Shown: positions 34,401-44,964 of the stretch, in pieces | How positions within the stretch are numbered: position 1 is the first letter of the stretch | How the letters are laid out: the number at the start of each line of letters is the position of its first letter | NCBI GenBank assembly: GCA_009599575.1 | Contig: VWND01000075.1 | Location: 682,001-746,000, forward strand | Source of the DNA: Blumeriella jaapii | Taxonomy: Eukaryota > Ascomycota > Leotiomycetes > Helotiales > Drepanopezizaceae | Direction: 5' to 3' | Length of the DNA stretch: 64,000 bases | Position numbers and translations under genes: made by a program | The notes under the pieces: model-generated | Told to the model about the DNA's origin: nothing | Seen by the model: the letters and a program-made list of their open reading frames with translations, nothing else | Database searches by the model: none

Positions 34401-35014
34401 TCTACCACAGCCCAAGCCAAGAGACGTGCCCAGAAGAAGGAGCGTGCCCAACGTCGTGAGAGCATGGACATTGATCAGACGCCCACGACGCCCAAGATCA
34501 ATGCACCCGCCGACGACAAGATGGACGTTGATGAGGCGAAGGAGGCGAAGCCGGAGAGAAGAAGGATGAGAGCGACAAGGATGTGACCCCAGCCGAGCTT
34601 GCCAAGAAGAAATTGGAGAAGGAGAAGGTTGGCTACGAACTGCAGAACATGTCCCGCGTGCTCCCCGCCCAACTCCCGTTCATCAGCTTCCCAGCCGGCC
34701 GCTACCGGCCTGTCAAGAAGCCTACTGGCGGCGTGATCCTGCTGGTCGATACGCAGCCCGACGAGGAAGCCGTGCTCATCGAAGAGAAGCTCACGAAGGT
34801 TACCGTCGACAAGGCCGCTGCCCCCACGACCCTCGAGGACATGCGCAACGAATCGTTCAACCTGCGCCGCCAAGCAGAGGCTGCCGGCGAGGCGACCGGC
34901 GCTGCGGCCGCGGCGGGCGTGCTCACGGCGGTGGACGAGGATGAAGAGGGCGCCGAGGAGGCCGAAGTCCCGAGGGACTTTGAATACTTCACGGATGCCG
35001 AGGACGAGCTGTAG
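31470..35014 (+). CDS. rpn2: 26S proteasome regulatory subunit RPN2, with a 2-nt frameshift near the C-terminus
   Basis: This is a scaffold subunit of the 19S regulatory particle base. Exons: 31470-31609, 31728-32538, 32591-32723 and 32776-35014. Introns start GTGAGT, GTATGT and GTAAGT. The start MPGLTSASGVLGFLSDEE and the helical N-terminal half are typical. Residues from about 430 to 780 hold the tandem PC repeats, with segments such as GLGIAGMATGS, GLAMGLIMLGTGN and AMALGISCAGTG. The C-terminal domain carries ALPAQL-like LPAQLPFISFP and KPTGGVILLVD. In the charged linker (about 34551-34562, CCGGAGAGAAG) the frame shifts. The upstream frame stops at 34586, and the conserved C-terminal domain continues in another frame to 35014. 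Removing two bases makes 3321 nt, 1106 aa, the usual size. Because Rpn2 is essential, a sequence error is the likeliest explanation. Confidence 0.93.
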
Positions 35015-35434
35015 ATGGGCAGGCAAGAGGTGCGGCTGTCATTTTCGCATACCCAGCAGGCGAGACGCGTTCGGCTGCGGCGTGATGCATAGGCAGAGCA
35101 TGCGCGCGGGTGTGCTGGGGCGGCATGGGGATGGGGGTGGGGCTGGAGGCATGAGCCAGATGTATACTAGACAGTTGAAGAAGAAGGTATGGTCAAGACT
35201 ACGTTACGAGCGAGCACCTCTGTGAGCCTGAGCGTTGTTGATCGATCTACTTACAGGGTGTAGCCGACGACGACCACGACGACCACGACCACGACGACCG
35301 ACGCCAAGACAGCCAGCTCGACGCTAAGCACGCTCGAGCCCGGCAGGCCGCGCTCGTTGCCAACCCCATTCATCCATCAGCATGATGGAGCTCTGGGTTC
35401 CATCGTGGTACTGTACCGTACCGTATCGCACATC
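35015..35434. other. Intergenic region between RPN2 and the hydrolase
   Basis: No gene was seen in this 420 bp. A CGA/CCA-type triplet repeat (about 35268-35300) and a TACTGTACCGTACCGTA stretch at about 35409-35425 are present, the latter one of the recurring GTAC palindromic motifs. Confidence 0.6.
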
Positions 35435-36535
35435 ATGTCGACAGATCAAACCTCAACTCCATCCATTCGCGTCGACCGCCGCGACGGCCGCTCCTTCGCC
35501 AACGCCGCGACGCAACAGCTGCTCAAGCCGCTTGCCCGGCTGCTGTTGAAACCGGGCGAGCCGCAGCCGCCCGGGTCGCCACGCCTGACGCCGCCCACGA
35601 AGGCGCACCATCATTACACCATTCGAGAGACGCAGGTTGCCGACACATGGCTCTACACCTTCGCGCCCGAGCCCGCGGCCGAGCCTGAGCCGGAACGGGG
35701 CGGGAGCCGGGCGGACATCCTCTACTACTTCGCAGGCGGCGGCTTTCGCGGCGCCCCGGAGAAGGAGCATTGGCTCTTCTGCTTGGAGCTGGCACAGGCG
35801 CTGCCGCAGTACGAGATTCGGCTGGTCAGCTATCCGCTGGCGCCCAACTCGCCCGCCTCGCGGAGCCTCCCCCAGCTCGAGCGCCTGTACGACGTCGTGA
35901 GCGCGCGGGCGACGGAGCAGAACGCGCGCATCACGCTGTGTGGTGACTCGGCCGGGGGGAACATTGCCTTGGTGCTGGGCCTCTACGCGGCATCGCAGCA
36001 TCTGAAGGACGCCCCCGCCCTCGTCGCGTGCCCGGTGCGCGCCATCGTCGCCATCTGCCCGCCCGTGGACCTGCGCAACGGCAACCCGGACATCGACTTC
36101 GTCGGCCCCCAGGATCCCCTCCTCAGCCGCAAGCTCATCGAGGAGGTGGCCGCGGGATGGCGCGCCGAGCTGCCCGCGACCGACCCGCGCGTGTCGCCCG
36201 TGCTGGCCGACCTGACCGTGCTGAAGGACGCCGGCATCAAGGTCGACGGCGTGACGGCGGGTTACGACGTGCTGACGCCCGACGCCATCAAGTTCCGGGA
36301 GCAACTGGCCCGGTGTCACGTCGAGGGCGACTGGCTGGAGTGGGAGAAGCAGATGCACTGCTTCCCCTTGCTGCACTCCTTCCACGTGCACGAAGGAGTG
36401 GCGGGCAAGGATTGGATTGTGGAGCTGCTGCGAGCCAATGCGTGTCGCCGTGATGCTGGGGACGACCGCTCCCCCCCTTCGGACGCACTCCGCACGCATG
36501 GTGATCATGAGATAGAGAGCGCGAGAGGTAGCTAG
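35435..36535 (+). CDS. Alpha/beta hydrolase fold-3 (HSL-like) protein, 366 aa, single exon
   Basis: This is a probable esterase/lipase-like hydrolase of unknown substrate. The nucleophile elbow GDSAGGN (Ser172), DPRVSPVLADL (about 250-260), AGYD (Asp278) and MHCFPLL (His308) give a complete Ser-Asp-His triad in the order of the hormone-sensitive-lipase family. The oxyanion motif normally written HGGG reads AGGGF (100-104), so the His is missing. No signal peptide is evident. The frame is open upstream to 35357 but has no ATG there. I chose ATG 35435 because the family-like sequence follows it. GC content is high (about 65%). The last 30 residues are charged and unlike the fold, so an unrecognised intron near the 3' end is possible. 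It lies downstream of RPN2 in the same direction without evident functional link. Confidence 0.85.
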   Translation: MSTDQTSTPSIRVDRRDGRSFANAATQQLLKPLARLLLKPGEPQPPGSPRLTPPTKAHHHYTIRETQVADTWLYTFAPEPAAEPEPERGGSRADILYYFAGGGFRGAPEKEHWLFCLELAQALPQYEIRLVSYPLAPNSPASRSLPQLERLYDVVSARATEQNARITLCGDSAGGNIALVLGLYAASQHLKDAPALVACPVRAIVAICPPVDLRNGNPDIDFVGPQDPLLSRKLIEEVAAGWRAELPATDPRVSPVLADLTVLKDAGIKVDGVTAGYDVLTPDAIKFREQLARCHVEGDWLEWEKQMHCFPLLHSFHVHEGVAGKDWIVELLRANACRRDAGDDRSPPSDALRTHGDHEIESARGS

Positions 36536-37235
36536 ATGGGGGGATGGGGGGATGGGGAGATGACAAGATGGCAAGATGGCAAGATGGAGAGATAGCCGCG
36601 GCCCTGGACATGCCATGTTTCCCGATGCGTGTACACAGACAAGGTCATCGGATTCATCACAAGTCATACCGAACACCCACACGTCCACACCGCCGTGTCC
36701 GAGAAGAGAAGCTGGCCATGCGATTGTTCGGGGGGTCGTGATTGGCTCCATACACGCATCCACGGGCAGCGTCGGATGCCGTCGCACGTGAATGCCGTAG
36801 CACGCGAATGCTACATATGTACTGTACAGCAACAGTCCAGTCCCGCACCGCACCGTTGACCATCCACAAAGTCATGAAGTCATAAGCCGCCCCAAGTGCC
36901 GGGAACGCGACCCGCATGCGGTTGCGGGCTTAGTCAGCAGAAACACGTGCCCTCCTCCTCGGTCCAGTCGCACCACGACCTGCTCGGCGATAGATTATCG
37001 ACCTTGATACTCCTCCATACATCTCTATCTTCCTTTTCCCGCGCACCACCTCCCAAGCATCGTGATAGCTGCGTCTGAGGTGCCCTCTTTGCACGCGGCG
37101 CGACCATTGACTCTTAACGCGACCACCACCACCACCACCACGACGTCTATCACCGCCAGCTCTCCCTATGCGCAGTCGCTCTACCGTCTCGCATTCCCCT
37201 CTTCCGCAGGAGGCTATCGATACCACGAGCTAGAG
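36536..37235. other. Intergenic region upstream of the MFS gene
   Basis: It has a short GGGGATG/AAGATGGC repeat (36536-36595), a TGTACTGTACAG palindrome near 36819, and a C-rich leader with a (CAC)n triplet run (about 37122-37143) shortly before the MFS start codon. No gene was recognised. Confidence 0.5.
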
Positions 37236-39127
37236 ATGAGTGCCTCCTCAGCGCGCCCTCTGGATCCCGAGCATGGGGTCGAGAACATGAACTTAAGTGC
37301 GCTCGCATCTCTCCTGTCTGAATCCAATCCGGTCCAGCGGCCAGGCATCGTCTGCTCTTTCTAACACGCCCTCACCAGAGCCGAGCGAGGTGCACGCGGC
37401 CAGCCGTGATGTGAGTCCGAGCAGTGCGCTCATGGACCCGAGACCCCGGCTCTCGCTGTACGAGAAGAAGGCCCTCTTGATCAATGCCGAGTTCGATGCG
37501 ATGGGCATGGGCAAGTATCAGTGGTTTGTTTGGTCGCTGTGCGGCCTGGGCTACTTTCTCGATCTCCTCTGGGCCCAGGCCTTTGGCTTGATCGCAACGC
37601 CGCTGCAGCAGGAGCTGGGCTTTAGCAGTAAGTGCCCGGCCTCGGCCTTCGTCATCAACGCTACAGCACAGGCTGACAGTGCAGACGCCGAACTGGGGAA
37701 CATCTTCACGGCCTTCAATGCTGGGCTGTGTGCCGGGGCATTCGTGTGGGGGATTCTGGTGGACATCATCGGTAATGTTGCTTGTTCTTCTCGCTGCTCC
37801 CCTCAAGAATCTGCGCTGACAGGACAGGTCGGAAATGGGCCTTCAACGGCACCGTGCTCATCTCCTGTGTCTTTGGGTTGTGCCTGGGAGCACCAGATAC
37901 CTACAATGCCATTCTCGTGCTCACGGCTTTCAACGGGTTTGGGATCGGGGGCAATATCCCCATCGACACGACGATCTGCTTGGAGTTCATTCCTCAGGTA
38001 ATGCCGCCGTCCTTCTCCTGTCAGCTATTCACCCTCTCGTCTAGAACAAACGATTTCTGCTGGCAATGTTGTCCGTCTTTCAGCCGCTCGGAGTGGTCGT
38101 TTGTAGCGGCATCGCTTACGGCTTGGTCCCGAGGTATGCATGCGCAGCTGAACTCCCATCCTGTAAATCTTCAGCGCTCCAGGACGGAGAAGCGTGCTGC
38201 AGCAGATCCGACAACATGGGATGGCGGTATCTGATGTTCACCCTGGGCGGGATCTCGCTGTTTGTGTTTTTGCTTCGCTTCGTCGTGTTCACGTTCCAGG
38301 AGTCGCCCAAGTATCTGATGGGGCGCGGAAGAGACGCAGAAGCCATCGAAGTACTGCGTAGCGTGGCCAGGGTCAACGGCTACGAATGTCGAGTCAGTCT
38401 GGAGGATCTCAGAGCGTTGGAGGCGACCCATGTCGAAGACCCAGAAACGGCCGCAAAGTTTACTGCAAGGCAGACGACCAATACCACGTTCTGGTACCAG
38501 CTAAAAAACGAAGGGCCCAGATTGAGAATCTTGTTCTCGACCCCCGCTTTGACCCGTCTCACGATTCTGGTGTGGATCATCTACGCATTTGATTACTGGG
38601 CCTTCTCCGTCGCTGGTTCTTTCTTGCCGACAATCCTCCTCCAGAAGAACTCAAAAATCAATGTGTCGGTGTCAGAAACGTATCGAGATTACGTGATCAT
38701 CTTCCTCCCCGGCATCGTCGGAGTTGCGCTCGGGTCTCTCATGGTGTACGTTCCCCGGATCGGGAGGAAGTGGGCGATGGTCGGCGCTTCCGCTCTGATG
38801 GGAGTGTCGCTGTTCCTGTTCACGACCGTCAATACGCAAGCTGCCAATATCGGATTCAACCTCATGGAGTATTTCTTCCAGTCGATGTTCAATGCCGTGC
38901 TGTATGGCTGGACCCCGGAAGCTTTCCCAGCTCCCGTCAGGGGTACTGCGTCAGGGATCGCCAGTTTCTGGGGTCGCTTATTCAGTATTGTCAGCCCGTT
39001 GATCGCGGCACACTTGCTGGAGAAGAGTTTGGATGGGCCCTTGTATTTGGCGGGGAGCGGGGCCTTTGTCTGTGTGGTCGCAATCATGTTCCTACCAAGT
39101 TCCACCATGGGAGGGCAGTCGACGTAA
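37236..39127 (+). CDS. Major facilitator superfamily transporter (SV2/sugar-porter like), 549 aa
   Basis: This is a plasma or organelle membrane transporter of unknown substrate. Exons: 37236-37296, 37379-37627, 37685-37771, 37828-37997 and 38045-39127. They sum to exactly 550 codons. Intron 1 has the branch site TTTCTAACAC just before its CAG; the others begin GTAAGT or GTAATG. A cytosolic N-terminus of about 85 residues (YEKKALLINAEFD, GMGKYQW) is followed by the first helices and GAFVWGILVDIIGRKWAF, the conserved loop 2-3 motif. A Cys-rich loop (YACAAELPSC, then ACCSRSDNMGW) precedes helix 6. ESPKYLMGRG is the central-loop PESP-type motif. The second half ends with GWTPEAFPAPVRGTASGIAS. 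This layout fits the fungal SV2-like branch. Intron 1 has an unusual GTGCGC donor and is the least certain, but splicing it restores frame and an upstream ATG. Confidence 0.85.
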
Positions 39128-39880
39128 CACTGAAAGATGAAGGCCGGACTTAAAGAAAGCTTACGACGCTGAGGCCATCCACATTCCGTGATCCGAGTAT
39201 TGGGCATCGTGCCTTTCGTCGAGTCCGGTTCCGGTCATGATCAGTAAAGCGGCATTGGGCTCGACCATGCTGGACCTTTGCCGCTGGACGACAATGCCCT
39301 CTAGACGCCGAGACATACACCACAACTGACCTTCGTTTGAACCATTCGGCGTGTGTCTCTTTTCGATCTCAACTTGGGACGAATCGGTCTCCGAGATGAC
39401 CTGAATGCTACGCATTCATTACCCCACACTGTCTGGTCTTCGCGAGATGTGCCCAGCCCGCTCGGACCTACCTCCATGTAACTCTCACTCAAGTCCGTAT
39501 ACGAGACATTTCGCGAATCTACGAAGTCACGCGCTCCGTCGTCTTGTCTTTCTGTAACGGCTGCAACGGGACCACTCGGATAGATATCTAGGCGGGCTCT
39601 TCCAGAATCGCAACTTGACCTAGATAGGGCAATGCCCTACACAGCATGCGCATGCATGTCATGACATACATCGCACATGGTATCAGGCACCTCGCTCGAC
39701 ATGATTCATGCCACATCTGTTCGCGTACGGACTCCTGGAAGAAGGGTTTAGGTTTGAAATGTCAACCTTATTTTACAGATCACTTGCGAAGCTCAAACAT
39801 TTCCGACCTCGTGTGCTTGTTCCCGACCACATGAACGGCTTGGCCAAACTCACGACACCGCCAGGACGCACACCTATGTA
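39128..39880. other. Intergenic region, MFS gene to Tc1 element
   Basis: Ordinary composition. No protein family, RNA gene or repeat was recognised in about 750 bp. Confidence 0.5.
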
Positions 39881-40758
39881 CAGTAGGGTGCAAAAAGTCT
39901 CTGCACCCCCCCCTTGCAGCCAAGGTAGCCAAGGTAGTAGTAAAACAGCCAAGGCAGATTTTAATAAATTAAGGTTTATATTATTAAAATTTTTATATTC
40001 AATTGCAATACGTGTCTTCTATTCTGATTGTTTCTTAATTGTATTCATGACACGTACTCTTTTACATTATTTACAATACAACACAATGCCTCGAACTGAA
40101 TTGACTCCCCAATGGCGGGAACGCATTATCGAATTATCGTCTGAACAATGGTCTGCCGGTCGTATTTATCGAAAATATCCGCATATTCCGCTTTCAACAA
40201 TACGTTTTACAATTAAAACGTATCCTTTTGATACGACCGATTTTACGTCCAAACCACGCACCGGAAGACCTCGCGCTTTAACGGAAAAACAACGAGATTT
40301 TGCATACGATACTATCGCACATTCGAATCCGCATATTAAAATACGCGATTTATTATACGAAATCGATAACGATTCTAAAAAACGTTGTATACAAAGCCTT
40401 TTTCGATCAATGGATAAATAAGAATGGATGCAAAAAAAACGACCTTCGATTACACAAGCACACGCCGATGCTCGACTCCGATGGGCTATTCGATATCAGG
40501 CTTATACTTTTCAAAAGGCACAGGAAGCGTGGCATAGTATTAATATTGGGATTTTGTATCGATTAGCTACTACGATGGAAAATCGCGTGAACGCGGTTAT
40601 TAAAGCCAAAGGATGGTATACCAAATACTAGAATTCAGCTGAATGAAAATTTTTAATAATTAAACCTTAATTATTAAAATCTGCCTTGGCTGTTTTACAA
40701 CTGCCTTGGCTTCCTTGGCTTCCCAGGGGGGGGTGCAGAGACTTTTTGCACCCTACTG
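39881..40758 (+). mobile_element. Tc1/mariner element with internal deletion, 878 bp, intact ends
   Basis: Terminal inverted repeats start CAGTAGGGTGCAAAAAGTCT at 39881 and its complement ends at 40758. They are flanked by the TA duplication (39879-39880 and 40759-40760). The inverted homology extends about 90-100 bp inward and includes repeated GCCAAGGCAG-like subterminal motifs. The ends resemble those of fungal impala-type elements. The interior is a transposase missing its catalytic centre, so this copy could move only with help from another element. Confidence 0.9.
40086..40631 (+). pseudogene. Tc1/mariner transposase, central DDE region deleted
   Basis: From ATG 40086 the frame gives an N-terminal helix-turn-helix region (MPRTELTPQWRERIIEL...) and the GRPRALTEKQ linker typical of impala-like transposases. 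One in-frame TAA (40419-40421) interrupts it; a CAA-to-TAA change of RIP type would explain this. The same frame then resumes to the C-terminal end (EAWHSINIGILYRLATTM...AVIKAKGWYTKY) and stops at 40631. With 182 codons against about 340 normally, roughly 150 residues with the DDE catalytic triad are missing between the QAYTFQ and KAQEAW segments. Confidence 0.85.
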
Positions 40759-40760
40759 TA

Positions 40761-41286
40761 GGTAGGTAGCTATTCAGATCAATTAGGAAAGTGCGTTTAC
40801 TCTGTGTCGCTTTCGAAGGTGGGCTTCCTTTAGCACTTTTGGAACAGGTTCAGTTCGTTCAGTTCTACCCGTTCATCCTTATACAGAGTATAGCAAATTT
40901 GACTTCTTGACGGGAGTGACCTTAACCCTTTCGTCTGGATGAGTATCAAAGTATCCTACACAGTTCCTCGCCGTCCGTCTCTCTTGTTGAAACGAAAAAA
41001 AGAAAAAAAAGTTAATAGCCGGCAAGCAACTATCCAGGATACCTAGCAACTTTTGATTTCGACCCACGGCCCAAGACTTGCCGGAGGAAATAAACATCAG
41101 ACGTTTCACGCCAGAGCTTGGTCTCTTCCCGATCTTATCGTTTCGCCGAAGTCCCCACTCCGCGATGGAATCGTGTGATGGGATGGCATTGCTTTAAAAC
41201 CCAGAACCATTTCCCATCTGACCAAAACATCCACACGCAGACCTTCACATGATCCATTCATCCATACTACGAAACTCTTTCCCACA
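40761..41286. other. Intergenic region upstream of the rhodopsin-domain gene
   Basis: No gene was recognised. A GAAAAAAAGAAAAAAAA run lies at about 40994-41010. The last 100 bp before the start codon are C/A-rich as in fungal leaders. Confidence 0.5.
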
Positions 41287-42774
41287 ATGACAGGCATAGA
41301 ACGTTTCGATCCCGCGCAGTACTCGGTAAGTTCGCCCTCACATCGATGGAAAGAAGACCTTTTCCACCGAACCAACTAATTTACTTGTCAGGCGTTCAAT
41401 TGGATGGTGTGGACCTCCGCCGTGCTGATCACCATTTTCCGTCTTGCCGTCCGCCTTTCGCAAACGCGGCGCCTACAATCAGATGACATATGGATCATTG
41501 TGGCCACCGTGTGTCTGACGGCCTTGGCCGCGCTGAACCAGACGTCTCGCGCCGGGACCTACCTCATGATTGCCAGCATGGCGGGCGAGCCTCCCAAGCC
41601 CCCGTTCACGACCGCCGAGCGCATCGCCGCCGAGCTCGAAAGCCAGCGCTACCAGCAGTTCTTCGCCATGTTCCTGTTCTGGACTACGTTGTGGAGCGTG
41701 AAAGCCTCGCGTACGTTCGCTCCGTTGCGTTCCACTCTGCACTTGTCTCGTCATCCTTCCTTGCCCACGACTACGCTTCCGGGCCCCAAGGCGTGTTTTT
41801 CCTAAGCCAAAGATCCCAACCCCATCACCGAGACAAGCAAGGTTGTGCCGATGCTGAGTGACTGACCCTCGCGCAGTACTCATGTTCATCCGTCGGCTGC
41901 TGGGTGGCGTGGATGGCTACATGCGGTGGTGGTGGATTGTCGTCGGGATTAGCATTGGCACGTACATCGGGTCGTGCTTGACGAATGTCTTGGGCTGCTA
42001 CCCGATCAAACGACGATTCGTATTCACGCCAGGCAGTACGTCGTCCTTGGGATCCCATGTCATGTAGACTACGCTGATGAAGTGCCAGACGAGTGCTCGG
42101 CAGCGGCTGCAAAGAGTGCGATCTGGGTCGCCACAACTGTGAGTCGAGGGCTAAATCCGAGGACCGTGGTTATCGGGTTGACACTGTCACAGATGGATAT
42201 CGTGTCCGACATACTGATCGCGGTGCTGCCGATCCCCCTCTTGTTCGGCTTGCGAATTTCGCTGAAGCAGAAGATCGGTATCGGCGCAACCTTCACCCTG
42301 GGTGGCTTCGTCGCCATCATTTCCATCATCCGCCTCTCGCAAGTTTTGCAAGCACTGGATAATGCAAGCCCACTAGGCAACGTCTCGGTGGCGCTATGGT
42401 CCATCATGGAAGCCAGCACTGGTAAGTCTTTCCCGCGAGACTTCCAGAAACCGTGGCTGAGAATGCCATGTGCAATAGCCGTGATCATAGGTAACATGCC
42501 CGCGCTGAAATCCCTGATTACGCGCCACGACTCGAAATCCAGCAGCAGCAGCAGCAGGGACCGGTACAAGCAGAGTCCCGGGCCCGCGGCGTACGGCTAC
42601 AAGCAGAGCCACCAGCGTCTGCACGACGTGCGGCTGCCGGGCGAGGCGCATGTTGTCCGCAGCAGCCGGAGTTTTGGCTCGGGCATCACGGAGACGGAGG
42701 ACCTGGGGTTCACGAAGTCGGGAGAGTCGATGGCGAGCGGGGATTTTCGCATGGAGGTGCTGCCGCGCGAGTGA
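41287..42774 (+). CDS. Fungal rhodopsin-domain integral membrane protein (SAT4-like), 363 aa
   Basis: This is a seven-helix plasma-membrane protein of the large fungal family with a rhodopsin-like domain; its biochemical role is unknown. Exons: 41287-41325, 41392-41710, 41877-42035, 42089-42138, 42193-42421 and 42479-42774, summing to 364 codons. Family marks seen include TIFRLAVRLSQTRRLQSDDIWII (helix 2 and loop), NQTSRAG, the LFWTTLWSVKAS segment, FIRRL, WVATTMDIVSDILIAVLPIPLLFGLRISLKQKIGIG and the final WSIMEAST...IIGNMPAL. The last 75 residues are a Ser/Gly-rich cytosolic tail. The third intron has two possible AG acceptors (42082 or 42088) that keep frame and differ by two residues. No biosynthetic cluster is evident around it. 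Confidence 0.87.
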
Positions 42775-43610
42775 CAGCTGTGGGAGTCATGGCACGTGTA
42801 AATTGGGTGCCATAAGTGTTTGTGCATGTCGTTTACCGGCCCATTTTATGCTTTGCGCATTGCATGCAATCTACTAAGCTTTGAAACGTACCCAAAGTAT
42901 CAACTAGCTTCCGGAGAACTAACCAGCATCCTTTCCCGATCTCTTGCTTCAACCTGCCTGATATGCTTTTTCCTTTCTTGTGCAAAGGATCAATCCCCCA
43001 ACGCCATTCTTGCATCGTACCTCTCCTCTCTCATAGCCTTTCACACGTGCCCGATAGGGCTTGCATCAGAGCTCTACGCTGGCCATCCATTCATTCATTC
43101 ACTTTCTTTGTTCATAGTCCCATGGTATTGTGTATTCAAACTGTAGTGTAGTATAGTATTGCGGCGGTTCAAGAATACGGTTCGCGTCCGTTTTCCGATC
43201 CTTCTTGTCTCGACCACGTGTCGGAGATTAAATTCCGCAAACAAGCTGCGTCAAATGCTTACCTATGGATGGCACTGTGGCTGGCAGCTTGCAATGCCGG
43301 AGGTATGTACTGTGCATACGGCAGTTACGGTACGGTCAGAGCTGTTATACTGTACTGTAGCACCGGCATGGGAGGGGCGGCAGGGTGGTGTTTAACGTTT
43401 AACTTTAAATGGTAGTGTGGTTTCGCGGGCGTGGGTGGGTGGGTGGGTAACTGTAACTGTAACTGGTACGCGACTTTGTACTGGGTTTTGTGTGTTGTGT
43501 TGTGTTGTGTTGTGTTGTGTTGTGTTGTATTGTACAGTTCAATAGATAAGAGAGAATAGATAATACACCAATTTGAAGATTCTTGGAAGGAAGTAGAAGG
43601 TACAATTGCT
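42775..43610. other. Intergenic region with short repeats
   Basis: No gene was recognised. It contains (GGGT)n at about 43431-43449, (TGTGT)n at about 43487-43535 and a TATACTGTACTGTAG motif near 43347. Open frames here come from these repeats. Confidence 0.6.
43487..43535. repeat. (GTGTT)n microsatellite
   Basis: About nine to ten GTGTT units. The complementary frame would read as NTTQH repeats. Confidence 0.9.
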
Positions 43611-44830
43611 GACTGTATACTCTTTTGTACACAGTCAGCCACTTGAGGTGATGGATATGCTCTTCCATAGTATGTAGGTCGAATCTTGTTCCCCTTGCTA
43701 CTTGCAGTAGTGCTATCACGTTGCTTGATCACTGGACATTCGTAAGCTGTATTGTTGATAAGCAGTTTCGCCAGCAAGATCCGCTGGCTGGAGAAATATT
43801 TACATCATCGAATTCCTCGCGGTATCGTGGTGTCAATATCTAAGAGAGGGTAAGCTTAATGAGCCCGAAGCGTTATGATAGTATATACTCTTTTGTACAC
43901 AATGAGCCGCTTGAGGTTTGGCTTGATCGGAAACGTATGGTCGGCGAGTGCACCAATGTGATGGATGTGCTCTTTCATAGCACAGTATGTAGGTCGAATC
44001 TTGTCCCCCTTGCTACTTGCAGTAATGCTATCACGTTGCTTGATCGCTGGATATTCGTGAGTTGTATAATTGATAAGCAGTTCCGCTAGCAAAAAATCCG
44101 CTGGCTGGAAAGATATATATATTATCGAACTTTTCGCGGTATCGTGATATCAACATCTAAGCGAGGGTAAGCTTAATAAGCCCGAAGCGTTATAATAATA
44201 TATACTCTTTTGTACACAATGAGCCGCTTGAGGTTTGGCTTGATCGGAAACGTATGGTCGGCGAATGCACCAATGTGATGAATGTGCTTTTTCATAGCAC
44301 AATATGTAGGTCGAATCTTGTCCCCCTTGCTACTTGCAGTAATGCTATTACGTTGCTTGATCGCTGGATATTCGTAAATTGTATAATTAATAAGCAGTTC
44401 CGCTAGCAAAATCCGCTGGCTGGAAAGATATATATATCATCGAACTTTTCGCGGTATCGTGATATCAACATCTAAGCGAGGGTAAGCTTAATGAGCCCGA
44501 AGCGTCATGATAGTATATACTCTTTTGTATACAATCAGCCACTTGAGATTTGGCTTGATCGGAAACGTGTGGTCGGCGAGTGCCTTAATATAATAGATAT
44601 GCTTTTCCATAGTATATAAGTCGAATCTTATTCTCTTTGCTACTTGCAGTAGTGCTTTTATATTACTTGATCGCTGGATATTCGTAAGCTGTATAGTCGA
44701 TAAGCAGTTCCGCCAGCGAGATCCGCTGGCTAGAAAGATACCTATATCATCGAACTCTTCGCTGTATTATATTGTCAACATCCAAGCGAGGGTAAGCGAC
44801 TGTGTAACGAGCCCGAAGCGTCATGATAGC
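43611..44830. repeat. Four-unit tandem repeat of about 316 bp
   Basis: Units start at about 43611, 43881, 44198 and 44513, each with a variant of GTATATACTCTTTTGTACAC. Each full unit continues through CGCTTGAGG, GGTCGAATCTTG, CTTGCTACTTGCAGTA, GCTTGATCGCTGGATATTCG, CAGTTCCGC and GAGGGTAAGC, ending AGCCCGAAGCGT. Unit 1 lacks about 46 bp. Units differ mainly by transitions, and units 3 and 4 are more AT-rich. I find no protein or RNA family match. Short frames on the minus strand recur because the unit recurs. Confidence 0.85.
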
Positions 44831-44964
44831 ACACGCGATTTCGGATTCGGATTCCGGATTGCACTGAAACCCCCCGACTGGGTATAACTGTGATATCAGA
44901 TGTGTGTTACGAGTTTGTAAATCCAAATTAATTCATCAAGTCGGGTATTTGCATTGCGGTACAA

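Noticed and set aside
35453..36853. 466-codon minus-strand frame opposite the hydrolase
   Set aside because: It is an antisense shadow in GC-rich coding DNA. The plus-strand product has a full catalytic triad, while the antisense product has no domain.
43611..44830. Repeated minus-strand frames suggesting a gene family
   Set aside because: The frames recur only because the 316-bp unit recurs. They lack domain or signal features and are broken differently in each unit.
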